The position numbers and the translations under genes are program-made. A stretch of DNA of 64,000 nt from assembly GCF_016126015.1 (NCBI RefSeq), contig NZ_JAEFDB010000006.1, positions 62,001 through 126,000 of the forward strand. The letters run 5' to 3'. The notes under the pieces are model-generated. The model made no database searches, had not been told where the DNA came from, and saw only the letters and a list, made by a program, of their open reading frames with translations. The DNA is from Capnocytophaga periodontitidis (lineage in GTDB: Bacteria; Bacteroidota; Bacteroidia; Flavobacteriales; Flavobacteriaceae). This document shows positions 45,723 through 53,413 of this stretch, piece after piece. Within the stretch, counting starts at the first letter, position 1, and each line of letters opens with the position of its first letter.

Positions 45723-46891
45723 ATATTTAAGCATTCTTTTAAAATATTAAAAGCTACTGTAGATTTATGTTGGAGTGGAAAAGCTTTTTGCTCGTTTTTA
45801 GTAATAAAAGTAACTTTATTAGTATCAGTACCAAAGCCCGCCCCTGCATCACGCAAGGAGTTGAGTATAATGCCATTTAAGTTCTTTTTCTCTAATTTAG
45901 CTTGGGCATTAGCTACCTCATTTTCAGTTTCTAAGGCGAAACCTATGAGTATCTGGTTCGTTTTGATTTTCCCTAAAGATGCTAATATATCGACGGTAGG
46001 CACTAAGGTAAGACTGAGATTACCACCTTTCTTTTTAATTTTTTCGGGGGCTACAGTTTCGGGGGTATAATCGGCGACGGCTGCGGCGAGGATAGCGATA
46101 TCACAAGTAGGGAATTCGGTTACAGCAGCTTCATACATTTGCTGCGCGCTTACCACACGATGCAAGTGTATTTGTGAGTGAATATTCTTTTCAGAAGATG
46201 GTCCTAACACTAAATGTACTTCAGCACCTTGTTGTACGGCTTCATTAGCAAGAGCAATCCCCATTTTGCCAGAGGAGAAGTTTCCTATAAAACGCACAGG
46301 GTCGATAGCCTCATAAGTAGGACCAGCGGTGATAAGTATTTTTTTACCCTTAAGAGGAAGATTTTTGGAGAGTGTATTCTCTAAAAACAGCACTATATCT
46401 TCGGGTTCAGCCATACGTCCTTGTCCTACAAGTCCGCTAGCAAGTTCGCCATAAGTTGCGGGAATAATGTGATTACCATAGGATGCTAATTTTGCTAAAT
46501 TCTCGGTAACCGTAGGGTGGGCATACATATCCAAATCCATTGCAGGAGCAATGAATACGGGTGCTTTAGCGGAGAAATAAGTAGCCAATAGTAAGTTATC
46601 ACATACCCCGTGAGCCATTTTAGCAATGGTATTAGCCGTAGCAGGAGCGATGAGCATTGTATCAGCCCAGAGTGCTAACTCCACGTGGCTATGCCAATTA
46701 CCCTCGGGAGATGAGAAGCTTGTAAGCACAGGATTTTTAGACACAGTGCTAAGGGTAAGAGGCGTTACGAACTCCTTTGCTTTTTCGGTAAGGATTACCT
46801 TTACATTGTATCCTTTTTTAGTGAGCAAGCGCACTAACTGAGGCGTTTTATAGGCGGCAATTCCAGCTGTGACACCAAGTACTATATTCAT
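45719..46891 (-). CDS. coaBC: phosphopantothenoylcysteine decarboxylase / phosphopantothenate-cysteine ligase
   Basis: CoaBC makes 4'-phosphopantetheine from phosphopantothenate and cysteine with CTP. The flavoprotein CoaC half opens with GVTAGIAAYK and has the PAMDLDMYAHP motif; the CoaB half begins at KKILITAGPTYEAIDPVRF, followed by GNFSSGKMG. The length of 390 residues is normal. In many Flavobacteriia it follows rpoZ and bamD, as here. Confidence 0.97.
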   Translation of the reverse strand: MNIVLGVTAGIAAYKTPQLVRLLTKKGYNVKVILTEKAKEFVTPLTLSTVSKNPVLTSFSSPEGNWHSHVELALWADTMLIAPATANTIAKMAHGVCDNLLLATYFSAKAPVFIAPAMDLDMYAHPTVTENLAKLASYGNHIIPATYGELASGLVGQGRMAEPEDIVLFLENTLSKNLPLKGKKILITAGPTYEAIDPVRFIGNFSSGKMGIALANEAVQQGAEVHLVLGPSSEKNIHSQIHLHRVVSAQQMYEAAVTEFPTCDIAILAAAVADYTPETVAPEKIKKKGGNLSLTLVPTVDILASLGKIKTNQILIGFALETENEVANAQAKLEKKNLNGIILNSLRDAGAGFGTDTNKVTFITKNEQKAFPLQHKSTVAFNILKECLNI

Positions 46892-46910
46892 AATTAAAAT
46901 AGATTGAAAA

Positions 46911-46950
46911 AGGCTTTAAACGGCAAGCGAGTGCTTACTGCTTAAAGCCT
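46911..46950 (-). terminator. terminator after rpoZ
   Basis: AGGCTTTAA (46911-46919) pairs with TTAAAGCCT (46942-46950); the 22-base loop has its own AAGC/GCTT hairpin. On the minus strand the stem is followed by TTTTTC. It lies between rpoZ and coaBC and probably ends the bamD-rpoZ transcript. Confidence 0.82.
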
Positions 46951-46976
46951 AACAAACAATTTATAAATACCCATTT

Positions 46977-47291
46977 TTATTCGGTTTCACGGTAGTATAC
47001 CTTACCGTCTAACCATTCTTTTACAGCGATGGCTTGAGGTTTAGGCAAACGCTCGTAGAAACGAGATACTTCTATTTGTTCTTTGTTCTCAAAGATTTCC
47101 TCTAAGCTATCGTTATTAGTAGCGAAAGCCTCTAACTTTTCTACCAATTCTTTTTTAATTTCGGCGTTTATTTGGTTAGCACGTTTGGCAATAATAGAGA
47201 TGGCCTCGTAAATATTACCAGTAGGTGCTTCTATAGCCGATTTGTTGTAAGTAATCGTAGAGGTAGGAGCATCTATTTTTTTAAAATCCAT
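46977..47291 (-). CDS. rpoZ: RNA polymerase omega subunit (Bacteroidota type)
   Basis: Omega supports RNA polymerase assembly. The 104-residue protein has the Rpb6/omega core (GNIYEAISIIAKRANQI) and the longer C-terminal part typical of Bacteroidota. It starts 7 bases after bamD on the minus strand, so they are co-transcribed. Confidence 0.9.
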   Translation of the reverse strand: MDFKKIDAPTSTITYNKSAIEAPTGNIYEAISIIAKRANQINAEIKKELVEKLEAFATNNDSLEEIFENKEQIEVSRFYERLPKPQAIAVKEWLDGKVYYRETE

Positions 47292-47298
47292 AATGTAA

Positions 47299-48099
47299 TT
47301 ATTTTTGTGATGTAAAACTTTTTAGTGATGTATTAATTTTAACGAGCATATTCTCAGCTTCCTTTTTGAATTTGCTTTCAGGGTAAGCACGCAACAAGTT
47401 GTCGTAGGCTTCTTTAGCTGTATTGAGGCGTTCTTCTTTTTTGCTTTCCACACTATTGATCGCCCACTCATAAGCTGAGTGCAAACGGGTGTACAAGGCT
47501 TCTTCTCTGAAAGGGCTTCCAGGATTATCGGTCAAGAAATTATCTAATGATTTCATCGCTGCCTGATAGTCACGAATCTTATCGTATTGTTTGGCAATTT
47601 CAAAATCTTTTTTCTCTAAACGCGTTACCAAATCTAAGGTAAGTTCGTTAGCTTCTTTGGTATACTCACTATTAGGATATCTATCCAAAAAGTACTGCAG
47701 TTTTTCGAGTGCCTGATAAGTATAGGTTTGATCTACACTATACTTAGGTGTTTCTAAGTATAGTGATTTAGCTTCTAAAAAGGAAGCTTCGGTAGCTTTT
47801 TCACTACGAGGGTACAGCTTCTGCAAACGTTCGAATTGATAGGAAGCTAAACTGTACTGCTTGAGTTGATAACAAGCGTCACCATACATATAGTAGATGC
47901 GTTCCCCTTGAGGTTTTCCTGCATATTCGGAGGCTATTTGTTCAAAAAGGCGATTCGCTTTTTTGTATTTTTTAGCCTTATAGAGCTTTTCAGCTTCGAT
48001 GTATTTGACACTTCCATCTGTAGATTTGAGGGCTTTTTGGTACTCACCACAGGAGGCAAAAAGCACACCGATCAGACCGATGATGATATATTTTTTCAT
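47299..48099 (-). CDS. bamD: outer membrane assembly lipoprotein BamD
   Basis: BamD is the TPR lipoprotein partner of BamA in outer membrane protein insertion. The lipobox FASC follows a short signal peptide. Tetratricopeptide-like repeats fill the mature part (AEKLYKAKKYKKANRLFEQIA and later copies). The promoter lies only about 10 bases from the start, so the mRNA has almost no leader; ATG at 48105 is also possible (adds two residues). Confidence 0.93.
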   Translation of the reverse strand: MKKYIIIGLIGVLFASCGEYQKALKSTDGSVKYIEAEKLYKAKKYKKANRLFEQIASEYAGKPQGERIYYMYGDACYQLKQYSLASYQFERLQKLYPRSEKATEASFLEAKSLYLETPKYSVDQTYTYQALEKLQYFLDRYPNSEYTKEANELTLDLVTRLEKKDFEIAKQYDKIRDYQAAMKSLDNFLTDNPGSPFREEALYTRLHSAYEWAINSVESKKEERLNTAKEAYDNLLRAYPESKFKKEAENMLVKINTSLKSFTSQK

Positions 48100-48109
48100 T
48101 AACATTCGG

Positions 48110-48140
48110 CAAAAGTAAAAAGTTTTTCTGAAATAACAAA
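48110..48140 (-). promoter_or_regulatory. consensus promoter of bamD, close to the start codon
   Basis: On the minus strand TTTG (48137-48140), a 19-base spacer and TACTTTTG (48110-48117) match the consensus exactly. The expected start of transcription falls within a few bases of the bamD start codon. The -33 element lies beside the fabG stop. Confidence 0.82.
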
Positions 48141-48141
48141 A

Positions 48142-48888
48142 TTATGTGAGCATTCCGCCATCTACATTGAGTACTTGCCCAGTGATATAAGCAGACATAT
48201 CGGAGGCTAAAAACACGCAAGCATTGGCTACATCTTCAGGCTGTCCGCCACGTTTAAGAGGAATAGCATCACGCCATCCTTGTACTACTTTTTCATCGAG
48301 TACAGCAGTCATTTCAGTTTCGATAAAACCTGGCGCAATGGCATTACAGCGGATGTTACGAGAGCCTAATTCCAAGGCTATCGATTTAGTAAAGCCGATA
48401 ATTCCTGCTTTAGAGGCAGCATAGTTAGACTGACCAGCATTACCTTTCACTCCTACCACGCTACTCATATTGATAATAGAGCCTTTGCGCTGTTTGAGCA
48501 TAGTACGTTGTACCGCTTTGGTCATATTAAACACAGATTTGAGGTTTACTTCGATTACTTTATCGAAATCCTCTTCACTGATACGCATCAGTAGGTTGTC
48601 CTTAGTGATACCAGCGTTGTTTACGAGGATATCAACGGTGCCAAACTCAGCAACAACGGCATCGACAAATTCTTGAGATTGAGCAAAGTTAGAGGCATCA
48701 CTTTGGTAGCCTTTCACTTTTACACCTTGTGCAGCTAATTCATTTTCTAAAGTTTTTGCAGCTTCTACTGAAGAGCTGTATGAAAAAGCAATGTTCGCTC
48801 CGTGAGCGGCAAATACTTCGGCTATACCACGACCGATGCCACGACTAGCACCAGTGATAATAGCGGTTTTTCCTTCTAATAATTTCAT
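48142..48888 (-). CDS. fabG: 3-oxoacyl-ACP reductase
   Basis: FabG reduces 3-oxoacyl-ACP with NADPH in fatty acid elongation. The SDR motif GASRGIG is at residues 13-19 and the catalytic residues are Ser143, Tyr156 and Lys160 (SNYAASK). The length of 248 residues is normal. It is preceded by the eIF1-like gene. Confidence 0.95.
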   Translation of the reverse strand: MKLLEGKTAIITGASRGIGRGIAEVFAAHGANIAFSYSSSVEAAKTLENELAAQGVKVKGYQSDASNFAQSQEFVDAVVAEFGTVDILVNNAGITKDNLLMRISEEDFDKVIEVNLKSVFNMTKAVQRTMLKQRKGSIINMSSVVGVKGNAGQSNYAASKAGIIGFTKSIALELGSRNIRCNAIAPGFIETEMTAVLDEKVVQGWRDAIPLKRGGQPEDVANACVFLASDMSAYITGQVLNVDGGMLT

Positions 48889-48908
48889 ATTATAATTGTT
48901 AATTATCT

Positions 48909-49232
48909 TTAACCTCCTACGCGTTTTACTTTTAATCCTTTTTCTTTAAGGAGTTGCATAATAGTATCGCGGTAATCACCTTGTATGAGGATAGAGTCGT
49001 CTTTCACTGTTCCTCCTACTCCAAGGTATGTTTTGAGCTCTTTTGCTAATATTTTGAAATCGCTATCTGCTCCATTGTAACCTTCGATTACAGTTACGGG
49101 TTTGCCTTTGCGCTTTTCGTATTTACAAAGCAAAGGCTCATCTTGCAACCATATAGGAGAAGGAGTTTCTTGAGGAGTTTCCTCTTCTATATGATCAGGA
49201 AAAAGATTTTTAAGTTGGTCTCTTAAGTCCAT
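48909..49232 (-). CDS. SUI1/eIF1-like translation factor (YciH family)
   Basis: The 107-residue protein matches the SUI1 fold: KGKPVTVIEGYNG, FKILAKELKTYLGVGGTVKDD and ILIQGDYRD. The family acts at the small ribosomal subunit and affects start-site fidelity. It sits 2 bases from the end of the DUF4270 gene and 20 bases from fabG, so it is co-transcribed. Confidence 0.92.
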   Translation of the reverse strand: MDLRDQLKNLFPDHIEEETPQETPSPIWLQDEPLLCKYEKRKGKPVTVIEGYNGADSDFKILAKELKTYLGVGGTVKDDSILIQGDYRDTIMQLLKEKGLKVKRVGG

Positions 49233-49234
49233 AC

Positions 49235-50758
49235 TTATTTTACTTTGGTGTAATTGATAATCAATTTTATATCTTTAATCACCACGCCTAAGGGGGTAGC
49301 GAGAGCTGTTTTAGCTATTTTACCATCACCACTTGCACTTTTATAACTACCTACAGCAGTTTGCTTGATATTAGATCCTATAGCAATTGCTAAAGGAACA
49401 TTGGTAGTATTATTTGTTACCATATTGAGGATGTGATTGGTAATTCTCAGTTGATAATATTTACCTACTCCGTTTTCTTTTTGCAATCTACCTAAGTGCA
49501 CCAAGTGTGAATAGGAAGATTGATTGTTATTAGCAGTAGGGTCGTACTGATAATCGGCTAATACAGCGCCCGTTTGAGCATTGTAGATATAGAGGCGGTC
49601 GGGGGTTTTAGTATAAGTAACACTATTATCTACATAGAAAAATAGACTTGCATCGGTAACTAACCACTTTTCAGATTTGATGCGAGCAATATCGGTATCT
49701 GAAATGGTAATAGAAGCAGTTTGCCCTAAAGCACCACTCAAATAGATTTTACTAGTATCGGTAAGGCTTTCACCAGCATTGTTGAAAAGGTTTAGAGCAA
49801 TGCCATTGAGGGGCAAATCATAACGGCTATATTGTGTTTTAGTAGCAGTGCTACCACTTACATAAGCGGTATAGCTATATTCTAACTGTATTTTGGCATT
49901 TGCTATATTGAGGAGCATCATCACATCTTTAGAGAAGTTAGAGGTACTGATTTGTATCCCTTTAAAATACTTTTTAAAGTCGTTTACATTTGCCAATTCG
50001 TTGCTTCCTTCCTTATCTAATATTTTTGTTTGGAAGAAAGTAGTGTTAAGGGGGATGCGCAATCCAGGAGCTAAATTATCGTATACTGTTTTAGACTCAT
50101 CGGTAGTAGTTTTAGGATCATCAAACTGGAAGCGTGTAATCGTTTTATTACTAATAGTAGTAGCTGAAGTAGTAGCTGAAACGATGGAACTACCTAAATT
50201 TGTAAGTACTTCAGTATTATTAGAATAATAGACTTTAGCTTTCAGGTCGGTACCTATATCACTAAGGAAGTAATTTGTTTCTTTTACTTCTACACGGAAA
50301 GAAGCACTTTTGTCGCCATAAATAGAATCTAATTGGTATTCAGCATTTTGGCTATAGGTAGCTTTACTATTTGAAGTATTAGGATTGAAGAAAGGAATGT
50401 ACAAAAATGCCTTAGTTACTTTTTCGTTTTCAGGTTTGTTTTCGCTATTTTCTAACGCTTGAGTTTTGCTACCAAAAGTAGGGGCAGCCGTTGAGAGCCC
50501 TACTTGTGCTACAATAGTAGCTGATTTAGTACCAAAAGGCGCTTGAGTGTATTGCCCAAGCAAATATCCACCTAAGCCATTGGTTTGTACGGCAGTTTGT
50601 TTGATTTGGTTCACCGAAATAGTAGGGGTGAAGACACTGGTTTCGTAGTTAGGATTTTTGAGGAGTGCGCCATCTATTTCGTTGAAATCGTCGGAAGAGC
50701 AGGCGCTAAAAAGCGTTAGTACAGTGAGGGAAAAAAGTAATTTGTAAGTGTTATTCAT
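49235..50758 (-). CDS. DUF4270 lipoprotein
   Basis: The signal peptide ends in the lipobox FSAC (Cys20). The rest is about 490 residues of beta-rich sequence matching DUF4270, a Bacteroidota-specific family. The function is unknown; surface or outer membrane location is probable. It is followed at 2 bases by the eIF1-like gene and preceded by the starch-synthase N-domain gene, an arrangement seen in other flavobacteria. Confidence 0.82.
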   Translation of the reverse strand: MNNTYKLLFSLTVLTLFSACSSDDFNEIDGALLKNPNYETSVFTPTISVNQIKQTAVQTNGLGGYLLGQYTQAPFGTKSATIVAQVGLSTAAPTFGSKTQALENSENKPENEKVTKAFLYIPFFNPNTSNSKATYSQNAEYQLDSIYGDKSASFRVEVKETNYFLSDIGTDLKAKVYYSNNTEVLTNLGSSIVSATTSATTISNKTITRFQFDDPKTTTDESKTVYDNLAPGLRIPLNTTFFQTKILDKEGSNELANVNDFKKYFKGIQISTSNFSKDVMMLLNIANAKIQLEYSYTAYVSGSTATKTQYSRYDLPLNGIALNLFNNAGESLTDTSKIYLSGALGQTASITISDTDIARIKSEKWLVTDASLFFYVDNSVTYTKTPDRLYIYNAQTGAVLADYQYDPTANNNQSSYSHLVHLGRLQKENGVGKYYQLRITNHILNMVTNNTTNVPLAIAIGSNIKQTAVGSYKSASGDGKIAKTALATPLGVVIKDIKLIINYTKVK

Positions 50759-50768
50759 TCGTTTATTG

Positions 50769-51578
50769 TTATTTCTTTAGTATTTTAGTGTAAAATTCGC
50801 GGTAAGACTCTTGGAAGGTTTCTTTATCGCTATTGTAAATCACTGGTTTTCTCAAGTTTTTGAGATAAGTTTTGAAATCATCGGGCATCTTTTCACTCAC
50901 TACAATTACGCCATCGGAGTGCTTGATAGCGATGCGCATCAGGTTGTAGTAAGTAGGGTTTTTGAGGGGGTCGATTGTTTTTTTGCTAATACCATCAAAA
51001 GCTACTTTGTTGATTAAGGCAGAATCGAGAGCACCATCGTAATCACTATCGAACACAGAGGTAATGATTTTACTTTCGGAAAAGATAGGTTCATCTTTAT
51101 AGTAAGTGCGCAAATAGAGAGGTAACAAAGCAGACACCCAGCCGTGTATGTGGATGATATCGGGTAACCAATTGAGTTTTTTCACTGTTTCGACGATACC
51201 TTTGGCGAAGAAGATACAGCGCTCATCGTTATCGGGATACATATTGTTTTCTTCATCAAAGAGTGTGCCAGTACGTGTGAAATACTCGTCATTATCAATA
51301 AAGTACACTTGTATGCGTTCCTTAGGGATAGAAGCTACTTTGATGATAAGAGGTACATCGATATCGTTGATGACAATATTCATACCCGATAGGCGTATCA
51401 CTTCGTGTAGCTGGTGACGGCGTTCGTTGATATTGCCAAATTTAGGCATAAAGATACGTATTTGACCGCCGTTAGCATTCACCATTCTGGGGGCTTCAAA
51501 CGACATTTTAGCTAATTCACTATAAGGTGAATAAGGCAATACTTCAGACGATACGTAGAGTACTTTTTTATCTTTCAT
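50769..51578 (-). CDS. GT5-type starch/glycogen synthase N-terminal domain protein
   Basis: The 269-residue protein carries only the N-terminal Rossmann domain of glycogen synthases: VLYVSSEVLPYSPYSELAK and the DIIHIHGW segment are visible. The C-terminal half with the ADP-glucose-binding site is absent. A full-length enzyme would be about 480 residues, so catalysis is doubtful and a regulatory or carbohydrate-binding role is possible. It is divergent from panC. Confidence 0.8.
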   Translation of the reverse strand: MKDKKVLYVSSEVLPYSPYSELAKMSFEAPRMVNANGGQIRIFMPKFGNINERRHQLHEVIRLSGMNIVINDIDVPLIIKVASIPKERIQVYFIDNDEYFTRTGTLFDEENNMYPDNDERCIFFAKGIVETVKKLNWLPDIIHIHGWVSALLPLYLRTYYKDEPIFSESKIITSVFDSDYDGALDSALINKVAFDGISKKTIDPLKNPTYYNLMRIAIKHSDGVIVVSEKMPDDFKTYLKNLRKPVIYNSDKETFQESYREFYTKILKK

Positions 51579-51617
51579 AAAGAGTATTTCTTTAAATTAT
51601 TTTGCTCTTAGAAGGCA

Positions 51618-51665
51618 CAAAAGTACAAAAAAATATGCACATATCCATAAAATTATATAAGTTTG
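51618..51665. promoter_or_regulatory. divergent promoters between the GT5-like gene and panC
   Basis: CAAAAGTA at 51618-51625 is TACTTTTG for the minus-strand gene. TAAGTTTG at 51658-51665 is the -7 element for panC on the plus strand. Their -33 regions overlap in the 32 bases between; neither has an ideal TTTG. This also shows that panC cannot start at 51602. Confidence 0.6.
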
Positions 51666-51688
51666 CACCCAAAAAAGATTTTATATCG

Positions 51689-52531
51689 ATGATTTACACA
51701 CAGCAAAAGGAACTCCATTTACTTATGGAAACCCTTAGAAATCAAGGGAAAACAATAGGTTTAGTACCTACTATGGGTGCTTTACACGACGGGCATTTAT
51801 CGCTTGTAAAAAAAGCTAAAGAAGAGAACGACATAGCCGTTGTGAGTATTTTTGTGAACCCAACACAATTCAACAATCCTACCGATTTAGAGAAGTATCC
51901 ACGTACCTTAACAGCCGATGCTGATAAGATTGCCCAATATAGCAAAGAGGTAATTATTTTTGCTCCTGCTGTTAGCGATATTTACGGCGATGAAGTAGTA
52001 GCTCAGCCATTTGACTTTGCTGGATTAGACAAAGTAATGGAAGGCACATCGCGACCCGGGCATTTTGATGGTGTAGGTACGATTGTTAAAAAACTTTTCG
52101 AAATTGTAATGCCCGACAGAGCTTACTTTGGTGAAAAAGACTACCAACAACTGCTCATCATCCAGCAAATGGTACGACAAACAGGCTTACCTGTGACTAT
52201 CGTCCCCTGCCCTATCGTGCGCAATAGCGAAGGGTTAGCCCTCAGTTCACGCAATGCTTTACTAAGTGAAGCTATGATACATCGCGCTTCTTTCATTTAC
52301 CGTACCCTACTCGCTGCCAAAGAGCGTTTCGCTACTCATACTCCTGCTGAAGTAGAAGCGTGGGTGGTGGATACTTTTAACAAAGAACCCGATTTTACTT
52401 TAGAGTATTTTACTATTACTGATGCTCATACCTTGCAACACGCAACTACCAAAGAAGCAGGGAAAGAGTACCGCGCTTTTATAGTGGTACACGCTGAGGG
52501 AGTGAGACTCATAGATAATTTGGCGATGTGA
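51689..52531 (+). CDS. panC: pantothenate synthetase
   Basis: PanC joins pantoate and beta-alanine using ATP. The motif PTMGALHDGHL is at residues 27-37 and the KMSKS-like SSRNALL region follows later. The ATG at 51689 gives 280 residues, the normal length; the upstream in-frame start lies in the promoter and is rejected. Confidence 0.95.
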   Translation: MIYTQQKELHLLMETLRNQGKTIGLVPTMGALHDGHLSLVKKAKEENDIAVVSIFVNPTQFNNPTDLEKYPRTLTADADKIAQYSKEVIIFAPAVSDIYGDEVVAQPFDFAGLDKVMEGTSRPGHFDGVGTIVKKLFEIVMPDRAYFGEKDYQQLLIIQQMVRQTGLPVTIVPCPIVRNSEGLALSSRNALLSEAMIHRASFIYRTLLAAKERFATHTPAEVEAWVVDTFNKEPDFTLEYFTITDAHTLQHATTKEAGKEYRAFIVVHAEGVRLIDNLAM

Positions 52532-52620
52532 TGATTTGGCAATTAGCCCCTGAAGGGGACAATCTGGAAAAGTGGGAGGTGCGGGAGCGACAGATAACGA
52601 TTTGATGATTTGATGATTTG

Positions 52621-52647
52621 GTAGGGGCGTTTGCAAAACGCCCCTAC
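52621..52647. repeat. palindromic GTAGGGGCG-type repeat
   Basis: GTAGGGGCGTTT (52621-52632) is the perfect reverse complement of AAACGCCCCTAC (52636-52647) around a GCA loop. Palindromes of this kind, with GTAGGGGCG ends, occur as scattered repeats in many bacterial genomes. It lies 90 bases after panC and may also end its transcript. The same spacer holds three copies of GATGATTT. Confidence 0.75.
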
Positions 52648-52736
52648 ATAACATACTCTAAACAGAGTATTCAATTCTGCAAAAGGTATGAGCTCACGGG
52701 TAGTTTTTGTTACTTGTTACCTATTGTTACTTGAAC

Positions 52737-53360
52737 TTAATTTCCTTTGGTTACTATAAATATATTTTCTTTCTCAACTCCTATCACTTCGTGTTCTACA
52801 TCTACAGGGATTTGATAGGTATCGAGGTCTTTGAGTACAACTTCTTCACCATTAATAAGAAAACGCACAGTTCCTTTTACCATAATAAGGGTTGCAGGGA
52901 TATTAGTAGTATGTTTTTTTAGTACAGCTCCTTCACCTAAAGCTATGGCTACTTGTCTCACATTTTGACCATCTTTTACGAAATAGGTAGTTTGTTTATC
53001 GTTGCGGAAAGTAAGTTTATCGGCTAAATTTACTTTTTGCAAAGATTTTATATGCTCTACAGTTTTGCCATTGACGGCTGTAATATTGTGCTTCTTGAGA
53101 ATATCTTGTGCTTTGCCTGCACGAATGCCTCGACGACAAAAGAGTACAACATTCTCTTTTCCTCTTAATTCTTGCCATCGAGCTCCTATTTCTTCCAATG
53201 GGATATTAATTGCTCCTTCGGCTGTACCTTTAGCAAATTCTTCAGGGGTACGCACATCAATTAAAGTAGCATTTTTAGCATTAACACGCTCGGCGAGCGT
53301 TTGGGATTTTGCTGTAATCATTGTAAGCAAAAACATTCCTAAAGTTATTGAATATTTCAT
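52737..53360 (-). CDS. exported rhodanese-cupin fusion protein
   Basis: A signal peptide (about 1-20) is followed by a rhodanese domain with the active-site loop CRRGIRA (Cys75), then a C-terminal small beta-barrel domain of cupin type (about 130-207: VKGTVRFLINGEEVVLKDLDTY). Rhodaneses carry sulfur on the active-site cysteine. Having a periplasmic rhodanese fused to a cupin is unusual and the substrate is unknown. Confidence 0.78.
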   Translation of the reverse strand: MKYSITLGMFLLTMITAKSQTLAERVNAKNATLIDVRTPEEFAKGTAEGAINIPLEEIGARWQELRGKENVVLFCRRGIRAGKAQDILKKHNITAVNGKTVEHIKSLQKVNLADKLTFRNDKQTTYFVKDGQNVRQVAIALGEGAVLKKHTTNIPATLIMVKGTVRFLINGEEVVLKDLDTYQIPVDVEHEVIGVEKENIFIVTKGN

Positions 53361-53413
53361 TATTGTTAGTTTGTTTGTTAGTTTACTACGTTTTAGGGGC
53401 AGGGGTTAGTTTA

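Noticed and set aside
51602-51688. A longer PanC start.
   Set aside because: It includes the promoter -7 element at 51658-51665 and adds residues absent from PanC.
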